A DNA stretch of 64,000 nucleotides from the NCBI RefSeq assembly GCF_000974685.2, contig NZ_AP018738.1, forward strand, positions 806,001 to 870,000, written 5' to 3'. Positions 30,005 to 40,507 of this stretch are shown piece by piece. The DNA is from Ferriphaselus amnicola. GTDB lineage: Bacteria; Pseudomonadota; Gammaproteobacteria; Burkholderiales; Gallionellaceae. The notes beneath the pieces are model-generated. The model was not told where the DNA came from. It saw only the letters and a program-made list of their open reading frames with translations, and did not search any database. Position 1 is the first letter of the stretch. Each line of letters starts with the position of its first letter. The position numbers were made by a program, and so were the translations under genes.

Positions 30005-31339
30005 TTAGTCGTCCGACTCGATCACTTCTGCCCATAGATCGTGTTCGTCGGAATCGGTTATGCGCACGGTGGCGAATTCGCCCGGTTCCAAGTCTTGGCC
30101 GTTCTCGATATAGACCAAGCCGTCGATCTCGGGCGCATCGGCGGCGCTGCGCGCTACCGCGCCGTCTTCGTCCACCGCATCCACCAGCACGGTGATGGTC
30201 TGGCCGACCTTGCGTGCCAGCTTCTCGGCGCTGATCTCGGCTTGCAGCATCATCAGGCGGGCGAGGCGTTCTTCCTGGACTTCGGGCGGTACGTGGTCAG
30301 GCAGGTCGTTGGCAGTCGCGCCTTCTACCGGCGAATAGGCGAAGGCACCCAAGCGGTCGATCTGTGCTTCCTCGACGAAATCCAGCAGCTCTTCGAATTC
30401 CTCTTCGGTCTCGCCGGGGAAGCCGACGATGAAGGTGCTACGAATGACCAGCTCTGGGCAGATCTCGCGCCAGCGGCGGATGCGTTCCAGCACGTTGTCG
30501 GAGCTGGCCGGGCGCTTCATCAACTTGAGGATGCGCGCGTTGGCGTGTTGGAATGGGATGTCGAGGTAGGGCAGGATCTTGCCCTGCGCCATCAGCGGGA
30601 TGACCTCATCCACGTGCGGGTAGGGATAGACATAGTGCAAACGCACCCAGATGCCGAGTTCGCCCAAGGCAGCAGCGAGTTCGGTCATGCGCGTCTTGAG
30701 CGGGCGACCGCCCCAGAAGCCGGTGCGGTATTTCACGTCCACGCCGTAAGCGCTGGTGTCCTGCGAGATGACCAACAATTCCTTCACACCGGACTCGGCC
30801 AGTTTCTCCGCTTCAGCCATCACATCACCCACTGGACGGCTGACCAGATCACCGCGCAGGCTAGGGATGATGCAGAAAGTACAGCGATGGTTGCAGCCTT
30901 CGGAGATCTTCAGATAGGCGTAATGGCGCGGCGTGAGGCGGATGCCCTGCGGCGGCACTAGATCGGTGTAAGGATCGTGCGGCTTGGGCAGTTGCGCATG
31001 CACCGCGTCCATCACCGCGTCGGTGGCGTGCGGGCCGGTGACGGCCAGCACCTTGGGATGCGTCTGCTGCACGATGTCGCCCTTGGCACCCAGACAGCCG
31101 GTGACGATGACCTTGCCGTTCTCGGCCAGTGCTTCGCCGATGGCATCCAGCGATTCTGCCACCGCGCTGTCGATGAAGCCGCAGGTGTTCACCACGACCA
31201 CGTCGGAATCGGCGTAGCTAGGCGAGATCACGTAGCCCTCGGCGCGCAAGCGAGTGAGGATGAGTTCAGAGTCCGAGGTCGCCTTGGGGCAGCCGAGGGA
31301 GACGAAGCCGACGCGCGGGGCAGTTTTGGAAGTGCTCAT
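30005..31339 (-). CDS. rimO: Ribosomal protein S12 methylthiotransferase RimO
   Basis: 444 residues. RimO adds a methylthio group to an aspartate of ribosomal protein S12. The N-terminal UPF0004 domain has cysteines in SLGCPKA, NTCGFI and TGCLGA for the auxiliary cluster. The radical SAM motif CNHRCTFC follows, and a TRAM domain forms the C-terminus (about 375-444). It lies 9 bases after the ZIP transporter gene. Confidence 0.97.
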   Translation of the reverse strand: MSTSKTAPRVGFVSLGCPKATSDSELILTRLRAEGYVISPSYADSDVVVVNTCGFIDSAVAESLDAIGEALAENGKVIVTGCLGAKGDIVQQTHPKVLAVTGPHATDAVMDAVHAQLPKPHDPYTDLVPPQGIRLTPRHYAYLKISEGCNHRCTFCIIPSLRGDLVSRPVGDVMAEAEKLAESGVKELLVISQDTSAYGVDVKYRTGFWGGRPLKTRMTELAAALGELGIWVRLHYVYPYPHVDEVIPLMAQGKILPYLDIPFQHANARILKLMKRPASSDNVLERIRRWREICPELVIRSTFIVGFPGETEEEFEELLDFVEEAQIDRLGAFAYSPVEGATANDLPDHVPPEVQEERLARLMMLQAEISAEKLARKVGQTITVLVDAVDEDGAVARSAADAPEIDGLVYIENGQDLEPGEFATVRITDSDEHDLWAEVIESDD

Positions 31340-31348
31340 GTTGGGTTC

Positions 31349-32119
31349 CTAGATGTGTACCACCGCGCCGACCAGCGCCACCGTGCCCACGCCCAGCGCG
31401 ATCAGGATGACTTGCTGCAAGGTGTCGCGCAACTGGGTGCGTTTGTGCAGGCCGGGGATAAGGTCGGCGACGGCGACGTAGATCATGCTGGCGGCGGCCA
31501 GCGCCAGCAGCGTCGGCACCCAGCTTTGCATGGTTTGCAGAGTAAAGTAGCCTAGCATGCCGCCGACCAGCGTCGCCAAGCTGGAAATCAGATTCAACTG
31601 GAAGGCGCGCAGTTTGCTGTAACCCGAGTGCAGCAGGATGACGAAGTCGCCGACTTCCTGCGGGATCTCGTGGGCGATGATGGCCAGTGCGGTGATGATG
31701 CCCAGCTCAGTGTCGGCGAGGAAGGCGGCGGCGATGATGATGCCATCGACAAAGTTGTGGAAGGTATCGCCGACGATGATCATCGTGCCACTACGACCGT
31801 GATCGTGATTGTGCGTATGCGGCTCGTGCGCCTCGCAATGGTCATGGTGGCAATGCCGCCACAGCACCAGTTTCTCCAGCACGAAAAACAACATGATGCC
31901 CGCCAGCAAGGTCGCGCTGACGGCAGGTACGTTGGAAGTCAGCGCGATGGCTTCCGGCAGAATATCAAGGAACACCGCGCCCAACAGCGCGCCGATGGCG
32001 TAACTCACCAACGCGTTCACAAAATGGGCGCGAGCATTCAGCGCGAACACCGCCGCGCAAGCCACGCTCAACACGCCGCCGAGTAGGCTAGTGACGATGA
32101 TCCAGTTCAGGACACTCAT
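31349..32119 (-). CDS. ZIP-family metal transporter
   Basis: 256 residues with about eight membrane helices. A histidine-rich loop (residues 89-107) lies between helices 3 and 4. The metal path is marked by HNFVDG (H121, N122, D125) in helix 4 and HEIPQEVGD (H150, E151, E155) in helix 5. ZIP proteins carry Zn or Fe into the cytoplasm. The exact metal cannot be told, though an iron or zinc role would fit a cell with a zinc-binding chemoreceptor. First gene of an operon with rimO. Confidence 0.92.
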   Translation of the reverse strand: MSVLNWIIVTSLLGGVLSVACAAVFALNARAHFVNALVSYAIGALLGAVFLDILPEAIALTSNVPAVSATLLAGIMLFFVLEKLVLWRHCHHDHCEAHEPHTHNHDHGRSGTMIIVGDTFHNFVDGIIIAAAFLADTELGIITALAIIAHEIPQEVGDFVILLHSGYSKLRAFQLNLISSLATLVGGMLGYFTLQTMQSWVPTLLALAAASMIYVAVADLIPGLHKRTQLRDTLQQVILIALGVGTVALVGAVVHI

Positions 32120-32138
32120 GAAGGTTCAGACAAAAGGC

Positions 32139-32153
32139 AGGGCGCGGATTATA
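32139..32153 (-). promoter_or_regulatory. -10 element upstream of the ZIP-rimO operon
   Basis: On the minus strand a perfect TATAAT (32148-32153) is followed by CCGCGCCC, 29 bases before the ZIP start. No clear -35 hexamer is visible at 16-18 bases. It shares the -10/GC-rich discriminator form with other promoters here. Confidence 0.5.
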
Positions 32154-32251
32154 ACGCAGGGAGGCTCGGAAAACTTTAGCAAGAGGCTTGAGGCACGGTG
32201 CAGCGAACAGAGCACCCGAGCGAGCGGGGGCGGCGTTTCCGGTCTGGGACG

Positions 32252-34765
32252 TCAGTTCGCTGCCGCTAGCTGTTGCAAGGATGTCTCAAATTCGTCGATA
32301 GGCATCGGTCTGCCGAGTAGGTAGCCCTGATAGGCCATGCAGCCGTTCTGTTTGAGGAAGTGGAGTTGCTCTTCGGTTTCGACACCCTCTGCGATCACAT
32401 TGAGGTTGAAGTGATTGGCTAGGCTGATGATGGTCTGCACCATGGTCGCGTCGTCGATGTTGCTGGTGATGTCACGCACGAAGCTCTGGTCGATCTTGAT
32501 CTGGTCCAGCGGAAGTTGCTTGAGGTAGGACAAGGAGGAGTAGCCTGTGCCGAAATCGTCCAGCGACAGGTTGATGCCCACCGCTTTCAAAGCATGCATC
32601 TTGCCGATGACATCCGACACGTCGCTCAGGACGACGCTCTCTGTCAGCTCTAGCTTCAGTCGCGAAGGGCTGATCTGATAGCGTTCAACCATGGCTGAGA
32701 CGTTCTGCACAAAATCTTGGCGTTTGAACTGCTGCGCACTGACATTGATGGCAAGGCTGAGGTCACGCGTAAGTTCGCGGGTACTCCATGCTGCCAGTTG
32801 TTTGCATGCGGTCTCCAGTACCCAGTTTCCGATCTCTAGTATCAGTGAGCTGTCTTCGGCGATCGGGATGAACTGTGCGGGTGATACCATGCCGCGTTGC
32901 GGTTGGGCCCAACGTATGAGTGCTTCTGCTCCCAATGCGCGCAGTTGGCTGTCCAGTTGTACTTGGTAATACAGTTGGAATTGTCCGTTGGGCAAGGCAT
33001 GACGCAGCTCTGCCTCCAAGGCGGCACGGTTCTCGACGGCGAGTTGCATGGCGGGATCGAAGAAGCGCACGGCATTTCGGCCAGATTCCTTGGCTTGGTA
33101 CATCGCCATATCCGCATGTTTGAGCAAGTCGTCAACGCTCTCCTGTTCGCCTCGATACAGGCATACGCCTATGCTGGGCGAGCTGCGATACTCCTTGTCG
33201 TTGAGGTGATAGGGGCGCGCTAATGCGAGACGGATCTTTTCGGCGATCATGGCAGCCTTTTGCAATGCATCATGGCTATCGGGGGCGATCTCTTCGATGA
33301 GGATGACGAACTCGTCCCCTCCGATGCGCGCTACCGTATCCATATCGCGCACACTGTGTTGCATACGCTTGGCCACCTCGATCAGGAACAGGTCTCCGTG
33401 GTCATGCCCCAGTGTGTCGTTCAGGATCTTGAATCGGTCCATGTCTAGGAACAATAGCGCACCGTAATGATGGTTTCTGGATGAGGCGACAAGCGACTGT
33501 TGTAGTCGCTCTAGCAGGAAGCGGCGGTTGGGGAGTTTGGTGAGCGCGTCATAGAAGGCGAGGCTGAATATCTCTTCTTCCGCCTGTTTGCGACGGGTGA
33601 TGTCACTGAAGATCGCTACGAACTCGGTCGTCTCGCCGTCTCGGTTCTTCACGGCTGTGATGGTCAGCCACTTCGGGTAGATCTGCCCGTTCTTGCGTTT
33701 ATCCAGTATCTCTCCACTCCAAGACCCGTTCTCTAGCAGATGTTTCCACATCTGGGCATAGAATCCGGCCTCTTCTTGACCTGAACTCAGGATGCGAGGG
33801 TTCTTGCCGAGCACTTCTTCTGCGCTATAACCGGTGATGACTTCGAAGGCATGGTTGACCCGGATGATGTCTGCATTCGCATCCGTAATCATGATGGCTT
33901 CATGCGTCTCGAAGGCGATAGCTGCGATGCGCAGCTGGCTCTCGACACGCTTGCGCTCCTCGATCTGTTGTTGCAGCCGACGATTGCTCATCCGTGTTTG
34001 CAGCTCGATCTTCTTGGCGGTCTGGACGATCAGCCACAAGGCCAAGCTGTAGCCTGCTAGCCGTTGCACATGCCAACCCCACCACGGCCAATCCCAGACG
34101 CTGGAATAGGCGAAGGTGAGTGCCGCTACGGATAGGATGATGCATTGGAACAAGAACAGCAGGTCTTCAGGTTTGGCTGAAACACGGTAGGTCTGCAGCA
34201 ATTTGGCCGCAGCGGCAAGCAGTAAGAGTCCTCCTCCGATGTTCAAGGTCACAGCGGTGGTGGTGAATCTGCCTGCTTCGAGCATGTGGGGTATCTGCTC
34301 GGAGAAGAGTATCGAAAGTGCGCCAAGAACGATTGCTAACAGGATCGCGCCCAGCGGCGCATGGTGCTGTTTCGCTTGGAGTACATGGGGTGGGAGCCAG
34401 ATCAGCGCAAACAGCAAACCACCGACACCGGTCGCTAGACTGTGTAGCCAAACGAACAGGTCGCCGCTCGACATCAATGCATGCAGGCTGTCTAGGCCAC
34501 CCATAGCCAGCAGTGCAGCCGCGATGGGGTAGTTGAAACTGCTGCCTTTGCCGATGGTATTCAGGCGCAGTAGCAGGTACGCGACCATTGCAGCGATGAC
34601 GGCTCCGGCCATCTCGATCGCGCCGTGAAAGGCGAGATTTTGCATCACTAAATGGCTACCGTAACCATCAAGTACCATGCTGAATACTTGGATCAGCAGC
34701 CCTAAAGCAAAGACCGCTGCCATCAGCATGCGCAAACGTAAGGTTTCAGAGCGTGAGGTTGACAT
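32252..34765 (-). CDS. Membrane PAS-GGDEF-EAL protein
   Basis: 837 residues. The N-terminal quarter (about 10-250) has about seven or eight hydrophobic helices and resembles a MASE-type sensory module, though I cannot name the subtype. Then come a short coiled coil (255-285), PAS (about 285-400), GGDEF (about 405-570) and EAL (about 585-830). GGDEF is intact at 482-486 and EAL at 614-616 (GAEALIRW), with DDFGTGYSSLSYLK present. It may be bifunctional or act mainly as a c-di-GMP phosphodiesterase. It is transcribed alone. Confidence 0.92.
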   Translation of the reverse strand: MSTSRSETLRLRMLMAAVFALGLLIQVFSMVLDGYGSHLVMQNLAFHGAIEMAGAVIAAMVAYLLLRLNTIGKGSSFNYPIAAALLAMGGLDSLHALMSSGDLFVWLHSLATGVGGLLFALIWLPPHVLQAKQHHAPLGAILLAIVLGALSILFSEQIPHMLEAGRFTTTAVTLNIGGGLLLLAAAAKLLQTYRVSAKPEDLLFLFQCIILSVAALTFAYSSVWDWPWWGWHVQRLAGYSLALWLIVQTAKKIELQTRMSNRRLQQQIEERKRVESQLRIAAIAFETHEAIMITDANADIIRVNHAFEVITGYSAEEVLGKNPRILSSGQEEAGFYAQMWKHLLENGSWSGEILDKRKNGQIYPKWLTITAVKNRDGETTEFVAIFSDITRRKQAEEEIFSLAFYDALTKLPNRRFLLERLQQSLVASSRNHHYGALLFLDMDRFKILNDTLGHDHGDLFLIEVAKRMQHSVRDMDTVARIGGDEFVILIEEIAPDSHDALQKAAMIAEKIRLALARPYHLNDKEYRSSPSIGVCLYRGEQESVDDLLKHADMAMYQAKESGRNAVRFFDPAMQLAVENRAALEAELRHALPNGQFQLYYQVQLDSQLRALGAEALIRWAQPQRGMVSPAQFIPIAEDSSLILEIGNWVLETACKQLAAWSTRELTRDLSLAINVSAQQFKRQDFVQNVSAMVERYQISPSRLKLELTESVVLSDVSDVIGKMHALKAVGINLSLDDFGTGYSSLSYLKQLPLDQIKIDQSFVRDITSNIDDATMVQTIISLANHFNLNVIAEGVETEEQLHFLKQNGCMAYQGYLLGRPMPIDEFETSLQQLAAAN

Positions 34766-34899
34766 AGGTCACCACGAGTTGGTCTTGTGAAACACTAACT
34801 GAATCGTCCTGAAAACACTATCACTTCTGATTAGGCGCATCACGGACTGTTTTGCTCGTGATGCGAGCTCTGCACTACGTTCGTGAGCAGCTGTCTCCA

Positions 34900-35580
34900 T
34901 CATGCCATGACTGCAAAGCTCATGGCAGGTGCTTGTATAAGTCTGGTTATCTGAGCGAGGAACTCACTACGGGGAACCTCCTTGCCGCCGAGCGAGGCCA
35001 AATGCGGCGTGTTCATCTGGCAGTCGATCAGTTCGCAGCCTTGAGTTTGCAGGTGGGCGCACAGCCGAGCGAGGGCGATCTTGGAGGCATCGGGGAGGCG
35101 GCTGAACATGGATTCTCCGTAGAACATGCGACCGATGGCCATGCCGTACAGCCCGCCCACCAGTTCGCCGTCCAGCCAAGTCTCGACCGAATGCGCATAG
35201 CCTAGCCGATGAAGTTCGCCGTAAGCGGCGATCATCGCTTCGCTGATCCAAGTGCCATTTTGTCCCTCACGCGGTTCGGCGCAGGCGCGCATCACCTGCT
35301 CGAAGGCGGTGTCGAAACGAACTTCGTGGTGGCCGTTGCGTAAGGTTTTGCGCAGGGATTTTGTAAGTTTGAGCTCGGCAGGAACTAGCACCATGCGCGG
35401 ATCGGGAGTCCACCACAGGATGGGTTCGCCCTCCGAAAACCACGGAAATATGCCGCGCTGGTAGGCATTGAGCAGGCGTTGCGGCGAGAGGTCAGCCCCT
35501 GCTGCGAGCAGGCCATTGGGATAGGTCAATGCCTGCTCGACGGGCGGGAAGGGGGTGTCGCGGTGCAGCAGCGGGATCAT
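34900..35580 (-). CDS. aat: Leucyl/phenylalanyl-tRNA--protein transferase
   Basis: 226 residues, the normal length. Aat adds Leu or Phe from aminoacyl-tRNA to N-terminal Lys or Arg of proteins, marking them for ClpS/ClpAP. The motifs [39 protein letters not shown] and [20 protein letters not shown] are characteristic. It ends the operon darP-esterase-aat. A weak 8-bp stem-loop lies downstream at 34837-34864. Confidence 0.96.
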   Translation of the reverse strand: MIPLLHRDTPFPPVEQALTYPNGLLAAGADLSPQRLLNAYQRGIFPWFSEGEPILWWTPDPRMVLVPAELKLTKSLRKTLRNGHHEVRFDTAFEQVMRACAEPREGQNGTWISEAMIAAYGELHRLGYAHSVETWLDGELVGGLYGMAIGRMFYGESMFSRLPDASKIALARLCAHLQTQGCELIDCQMNTPHLASLGGKEVPRSEFLAQITRLIQAPAMSFAVMA

Positions 35581-35596
35581 GCCGATGCGGTGAGGC

Positions 35597-36268
35597 TCAG
35601 GCTGGTTTGGCGTTGAGCTGTTCGGTTAACCAGCGTTCGATGTCGGTGATCTCTTGCTGGCAGACGGAGTGCGGCATGGCGTATTCGTGCCAGTCCAGCG
35701 TGCAACCATGCGCCAGTAGTCGCTCTTCAGACAGCTTGCCCAGCGCATACGGAACCACAGGATCGCTGCGACCATGCGCCATAAAGATGGGTGTGTCGTG
35801 GGCGACATCGCTGGCTTCGTTCGCTAGTGTGTCGGCCAAAGGCAGATAGGTAGAAAGCGCGAGGATGCCGCCGAGTTTTTGGGCATGGCGCAAGCCGGTA
35901 TGCAGCACGATGGCACCACCTTGCGAGAATCCAGCGAGGAAGATGTGCTCGGGAGACACGCCGCGTGCGACTTCCATCGCGATCAGTTTCTCGACCTCGG
36001 CCTGCGAGGCGATGATGCCTCGGCTGTCCTGTTTGGCGCCGATATCGGTCGCCACGATGTCGTACCACGCGCGCATCATGAAGCCGCCGTTGATCGTGAC
36101 CGGGCGCATCGGTGCGTGGGGGAAAATGAAGCGGACGGGAACAGGCAACTTCAGCTCGTCCACCATCGGCACAAAGTCGCTGCCATCCGCGCCCAAACCA
36201 TGTAGCCAGATGAGACTGTGACGTGGCGCTTTGCCGCTGTCCAGTAGGATGTGAGTGAGTACGCTCAT
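35597..36268 (-). CDS. Carboxylesterase/phospholipase-like alpha/beta hydrolase
   Basis: 223 residues. The catalytic triad is visible: S115 in GFSQGG, D169 in GRSDPVVP and H200 in AMPHSV, with the oxyanion motif HGLGADGSD. This is the bacterial carboxylesterase/acyl-thioesterase group related to YpfH and EstB. There is no signal peptide, so it is cytoplasmic, and the natural ester is not known. It overlaps the end of darP by four bases and precedes aat by 16. Confidence 0.9.
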   Translation of the reverse strand: MSVLTHILLDSGKAPRHSLIWLHGLGADGSDFVPMVDELKLPVPVRFIFPHAPMRPVTINGGFMMRAWYDIVATDIGAKQDSRGIIASQAEVEKLIAMEVARGVSPEHIFLAGFSQGGAIVLHTGLRHAQKLGGILALSTYLPLADTLANEASDVAHDTPIFMAHGRSDPVVPYALGKLSEERLLAHGCTLDWHEYAMPHSVCQQEITDIERWLTEQLNAKPA

Positions 36269-36783
36269 TCCGGCATGATCTCCTTCAACATCTGGAATAT
36301 CTCGCGGTAGTTCTTGGGCGGCTTGGCCAGTTCACGTTCCTTGACGGCGTTGCGTACCAGTGTGCGCAGGCGCTGTCCGTCGGCTTGTGGATGGGTCGCC
36401 AGCAGTTCGCCCAGTGCGTCGGGCTGGTCGAGCAGACGGTCACGCCATTGTTCCAAGCGATGCAGCCACGCGACGTGTGTCGCCGATACACCGTTCCAAG
36501 CATCCAGTTTGGCGATGATGGGTTCCGGCTCGACTTCGCGCATCAAGCGTCCGATGTATTGCAACTGGCGGCGTTGTGCGCCGAACTTGTTGATCTTCTT
36601 GAGTTCCTTGATGGCGTCGAGCAAACGCTCGGGTAGGTCGAGTTCGCGCAGCTTTTCGTTCGAGAGCTCGGTGAGTCGTTCGCCCAAGTCCTGCAATTCG
36701 TGCATTTGCTGCTTGATCTTGGTCTTGCTGGGCGGTAATTCGATCTCGTCATCGAGCTCGTTGGCTTGTTCGTGGTAGTGCAT
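36265..36783 (-). CDS. darP: Ribosome-associated protein DarP (YjgA)
   Basis: 172 residues of the DUF615 family. KTKIKQQMHELQDLGERLTELS and NKFGAQRRQLQYIGRLMRE are typical. DarP binds late 50S precursors and aids their assembly. Mostly helical and charged. It is divergent from pmbA, an arrangement kept in many proteobacteria. Confidence 0.95.
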   Translation of the reverse strand: MHYHEQANELDDEIELPPSKTKIKQQMHELQDLGERLTELSNEKLRELDLPERLLDAIKELKKINKFGAQRRQLQYIGRLMREVEPEPIIAKLDAWNGVSATHVAWLHRLEQWRDRLLDQPDALGELLATHPQADGQRLRTLVRNAVKERELAKPPKNYREIFQMLKEIMPE

Positions 36784-36854
36784 GGCTTCCTGCTTCAGAT
36801 TGAATGGCGTGTATGATAACGCCTTCCGAATTAACCGTTTGCCCTATCGCCGTA

Positions 36855-38225
36855 ATGTCCACCGCCGAAACTCGCCCCGCCTCTCAAAATTCCGACCGTT
36901 TTTCTCATTCCGCTGCCACCTTGCGTCAGATCGCCGAGGACATGATCCGCTATGCGCGTGAGCGCGGAGCGACGGCCAGCGCCACCGAAGTGTCGGACGG
37001 TTTCGGGCAGGCGGTGACGGTGCGCCAGAACGAAGTCGAGACCATCGAATACACGCGCGACAAAGGTGTGGGCATCACCGTTTATCTCGGCCAGCAGCGC
37101 GGCAATGCCAGCACCTCGGACTTTTCGCCGCAGGCCTTGCGCGATACGGTGGATGCTGCGCTGAACATCGCACGCTATACCGCTGTGGATGATTGTGCCG
37201 GACTGCCGGATGCTGATCTGCTGGCGACCGAGTTTCCCGATCTCGACCTGTATCACCCGTGGGCGCTTGATGTGGAAGGTGCGATCAGCCTAGCGCAGCA
37301 ATGCGAACAGGCCGCATTCGCTGCCGACCGCCGCATTCGCAATTCCGAAGGGGCGACGGTCAATGTGCACGAGTCGCAGTTCGTGTTCGCTAACAGTCTG
37401 GGCTTTGTTGGTGGATTCCCGACCTCGCGTCACAGCGTGAGTTGCGCCGTGATCGCGGGTAAGGATGACGCCATGCAGCGGGATTATTGGTACAGCGATG
37501 CACGTTGCGCGGCTGATCTACTGCCCGCTGCCGAGATCGGCCGCATCGCCGCCGCCCGCACCGTGCGCCGATTGAAATCGCGCAAGCTCGCGACCATGCA
37601 AGTGCCGGTGTTGTTCGAAGCACCGATTGCGGCCAGCTTGCTCGGTCATTTCGTCCATGCAGTCAGCGGCGGCAGCTTGTACCGCAAATCCTCGTTCTTA
37701 CTCAATCAGCTCGATCAGCCAATCTTTTCGCCGCACATCCAGATCAGCGACGTGCCGGACATCCGTAAAGGGTTGGCTTCGGGGGCATTTGATGACGAGG
37801 GCGTGCGCACGCAGCGCCGCAACATTGTCGAAGACGGCGTGCTGCGCGGCTATTTCCTTGCCAGTTATTCCGCTCGCAAACTTGGCATGCAAACCACCGG
37901 CAACTCCGGCGGCACGCATAACCTCATTCTCAAGCCGGGTGATTTTGATTTTGACGGACTGCTCAAGCAGATGGGGCGCGGGCTTTTGGTCACCGAGTTG
38001 CTCGGTCAGGGCGTGAACTATGTCACCGGCGACTATTCGCGCGGCGCAGCCGGTTTTTGGGTGGAGAATGGCGAGATCCAATACCCAGTGGAAGAGATCA
38101 CCATCGCCGGCAATCTCAAGGATATCTACCGCCAGATCGCCGCCGTCGGCAACGACGTGTTGATTCACGGTTCTAGGCAATGTGGTTCAATCTTGATCGA
38201 GAATATGACGGTGGCGGGCGAATAA
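36855..38225 (+). CDS. pmbA: Metalloprotease subunit PmbA/TldE
   Basis: 456 residues from the ATG at 36855; the frame stays open up to 36804. PmbA (TldE) forms a heterodimer with TldD that degrades or matures peptides. TldE-type features are SGGSLYRKSSFLLNQLDQPIFS, the TTGNSGG repeat and GAAGFWVENGEIQYPVEEIT. It lacks the HExxxH zinc motif, as expected, since that lies in TldD (59283). TATGAT (36812-36817) followed by AACGCC is a possible -10 box. Confidence 0.95.
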   Translation: MSTAETRPASQNSDRFSHSAATLRQIAEDMIRYARERGATASATEVSDGFGQAVTVRQNEVETIEYTRDKGVGITVYLGQQRGNASTSDFSPQALRDTVDAALNIARYTAVDDCAGLPDADLLATEFPDLDLYHPWALDVEGAISLAQQCEQAAFAADRRIRNSEGATVNVHESQFVFANSLGFVGGFPTSRHSVSCAVIAGKDDAMQRDYWYSDARCAADLLPAAEIGRIAAARTVRRLKSRKLATMQVPVLFEAPIAASLLGHFVHAVSGGSLYRKSSFLLNQLDQPIFSPHIQISDVPDIRKGLASGAFDDEGVRTQRRNIVEDGVLRGYFLASYSARKLGMQTTGNSGGTHNLILKPGDFDFDGLLKQMGRGLLVTELLGQGVNYVTGDYSRGAAGFWVENGEIQYPVEEITIAGNLKDIYRQIAAVGNDVLIHGSRQCGSILIENMTVAGE

Positions 38226-38346
38226 CGGGAAAACAGCGAATTGGCGCGGTTTTTGGCGTGAATTCCGCCGCATTTCTGGAGATTATTGGGTAACATTGCG
38301 GCTGTTCAGGGATTTCAAAAATATAACAATCTAGTCAGGTAGCAGG

Positions 38347-39510
38347 ATGAAAATACACGAATATCAGGCCAAGGAGGTGCTGCGCCAGTATGGCGTGCCC
38401 ACGCCGCGAGGCGTGGCGTGTTTCAGCGTGGATGAAGCCGTTGCGGCGGCGCAGTCGCTGGGCGGCAGCGTGTGGGTGGTGAAAGCTCAGATCCATGCGG
38501 GTGGTCGCGGCAAGGGCGGCGGCGTTAAGGTGGCCAAGTCGCTGGAGGCCGTGCGCGAGCATGCGCAGGCCATTCTCGGTATGCAGCTCATCACCCATCA
38601 GACCAGCCCGCAAGGTCAGGCCGTGCGTCGTCTGCTGGTGGAAGAGGGCGCGGCCATCGCGCGCGAGTTCTACCTCGGCATGGTGGTGGACCGCAGCAAG
38701 CAGCGCGTAGCGCTGATCGCCAGCTCCGAAGGCGGCATGGAGATCGAAGAAGTCGCCGCGCATTCGCCGGAGAAGATCAAGACCGAATGGATAGACCCAG
38801 TGGCTGGGCTGACTGATGTGCAGGCCGATGCGACCTCGCGCGCCATCGGACTGCCGGAAGCCGCGTTGGCCGAGGCGCGTGTTGTGTTGCAAGGCTTGTA
38901 CCGCGCCTTCGTCGAGAAAGACGCGATGCTGGCCGAGATCAATCCGCTCATTCTTACCGCTGACAATCACGTGCTGGCGCTGGATGCCAAATTTAATTTC
39001 GATTCCAACGCGCTGTATCGGCATCCTGAGATCGTCGCCTTGCGCGACTTGGATGAGGAAGACCCCGCAGAGATCGAAGCCTCGAAGTTCGATCTGTCGT
39101 ACATCCAGCTCGACGGCGACATCGGCTGCCTGGTCAACGGAGCCGGTCTGGCGATGGCGACCATGGACATCATCAAGCTGTACGGCGGCAATCCGGCCAA
39201 CTTCCTCGATGTGGGCGGTGGAGCTACCACGGAAAAAGTCACCGAGGCGTTCAAACTGATGCTGCGCAACCCCAAGCTGAAAGCCATTCTGGTCAATATT
39301 TTCGGCGGCATCATGAAGTGCGACGTGATTGCGCAGGGCGTGGTGGCGGCAGCGCGCGAAGTGCAGCTCACCGTGCCGCTGGTGGTGCGGCTGGAGGGCA
39401 CCAATGTCGAGTTGGGCAAGCAGCTTTTGGCCGACTCTGGCCTACCCATCATTTCGGCGGGGAATATGGCTGATGCGGCTGAGAAGGTCGTTGCGGCGGC
39501 GCGAGGTTAA
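38347..39510 (+). CDS. sucC: Succinyl-CoA synthetase, beta subunit
   Basis: 387 residues. With SucD it makes ATP (or GTP) from succinyl-CoA in the TCA cycle. The ATP-grasp N-terminus [28 protein letters not shown] and the C-terminal [17 protein letters not shown] and [10 protein letters not shown] motifs are present. AGCAGG precedes the ATG. sucD follows after 2 bases. Confidence 0.97.
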   Translation: MKIHEYQAKEVLRQYGVPTPRGVACFSVDEAVAAAQSLGGSVWVVKAQIHAGGRGKGGGVKVAKSLEAVREHAQAILGMQLITHQTSPQGQAVRRLLVEEGAAIAREFYLGMVVDRSKQRVALIASSEGGMEIEEVAAHSPEKIKTEWIDPVAGLTDVQADATSRAIGLPEAALAEARVVLQGLYRAFVEKDAMLAEINPLILTADNHVLALDAKFNFDSNALYRHPEIVALRDLDEEDPAEIEASKFDLSYIQLDGDIGCLVNGAGLAMATMDIIKLYGGNPANFLDVGGGATTEKVTEAFKLMLRNPKLKAILVNIFGGIMKCDVIAQGVVAAAREVQLTVPLVVRLEGTNVELGKQLLADSGLPIISAGNMADAAEKVVAAARG

Positions 39511-39512
39511 GC

Positions 39513-40394
39513 ATGTCGATACTTATCAATAAAGATACCAAAGTCATCACCCAAGGCATGACCGGCAAGGTCGGCCAGTTCCACACTTTCCACTGCAAGC
39601 AATACGCTAACGGCGCGAACTGCTTTGTGGCGGGGGTCAATCCCAAGAAGGCGGGCGAAGAGTTCGAGGGTATTCCGGTGTACGCCTCGGTGCTGGATGC
39701 CAAACGGGCTACGGGCGCGACGGTTTCCGTGATCTACGTGCCGCCCGGCGGCGCGGCGGCAGCCATCGACGAGGCGGTGGAGGCGGAGCTGGAGCTGGTG
39801 ATCTGCATCACTGAGGGCATCCCGGTGCATGACATGATCCGCACCCGCTACAAAATGGCGGGCAAAAAGACCTTGCTGATCGGCCCGAACTGTCCCGGCA
39901 TCATCACGCCGGACGAGATCAAGATCGGAATCATGCCCGGCCACATTCACAAGAAGGGACGCATCGGCGTGGTGTCGCGTTCCGGCACGCTGACCTATGA
40001 GGCGGTGGCGCAACTCACCGAGTTGGGCATGGGGCAATCGTCCTGCGTCGGCATCGGCGGCGACCCGATCAACGGCCTGAAGCACTTGGATGTGATGCGC
40101 CTGTTCAACGACGATCCCGACACCGATGCGGTGGTGATGGTGGGTGAGATCGGCGGCAGCGATGAGGAAGAGTGCGCACGCTGGATCAAGCAGCACATGA
40201 CCAAACCCGTGGTCGGTTTCGTGGCTGGCATCACCGCGCCAGAAGGCAAACGCATGGGCCACGCTGGAGCGATCATCTCCGGCGGTCAGGGTGGTGCAGA
40301 AGATAAATTGGCCGTGATGGAAGAATGCGGCATTCATATCACTCGCAACCCGGCAGACATGGGGCGGGTGATGAAGAAAGTGTTGAAAGGCTGA
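39513..40394 (+). CDS. sucD: Succinyl-CoA synthetase, alpha subunit
   Basis: 293 residues. The CoA-binding Rossmann domain ([13 protein letters not shown]) is followed by the catalytic domain. The phospho-histidine lies in [17 protein letters not shown]. The [14 protein letters not shown] segment is typical. The 113-base gap to the TerC-like gene holds no clear terminator. Confidence 0.97.
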   Translation: MSILINKDTKVITQGMTGKVGQFHTFHCKQYANGANCFVAGVNPKKAGEEFEGIPVYASVLDAKRATGATVSVIYVPPGGAAAAIDEAVEAELELVICITEGIPVHDMIRTRYKMAGKKTLLIGPNCPGIITPDEIKIGIMPGHIHKKGRIGVVSRSGTLTYEAVAQLTELGMGQSSCVGIGGDPINGLKHLDVMRLFNDDPDTDAVVMVGEIGGSDEEECARWIKQHMTKPVVGFVAGITAPEGKRMGHAGAIISGGQGGAEDKLAVMEECGIHITRNPADMGRVMKKVLKG

Positions 40395-40507
40395 GAAGGG
40401 ATAAGGGGGAAGAGTGGTGCTGCGGAGCGCTTCACCGCGCGGTTTTACCCTTCTTCCTTGAGAGCCAAAGGCGCGTTCCCTTCCCCCTTTCCCAAGAAAG
40501 GTTTGAA

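Noticed and set aside
34837-34864. 8-bp stem-loop as an aat terminator
   Set aside because: No T-run follows in the direction of transcription; kept only as a note under aat.
40403-40489. Inverted repeat AAGGGGGAAG / CTTCCCCCTT between sucD and the TerC-like gene
   Set aside because: The arms are simple purine/pyrimidine runs 67 bases apart with no T-run; could easily be chance.
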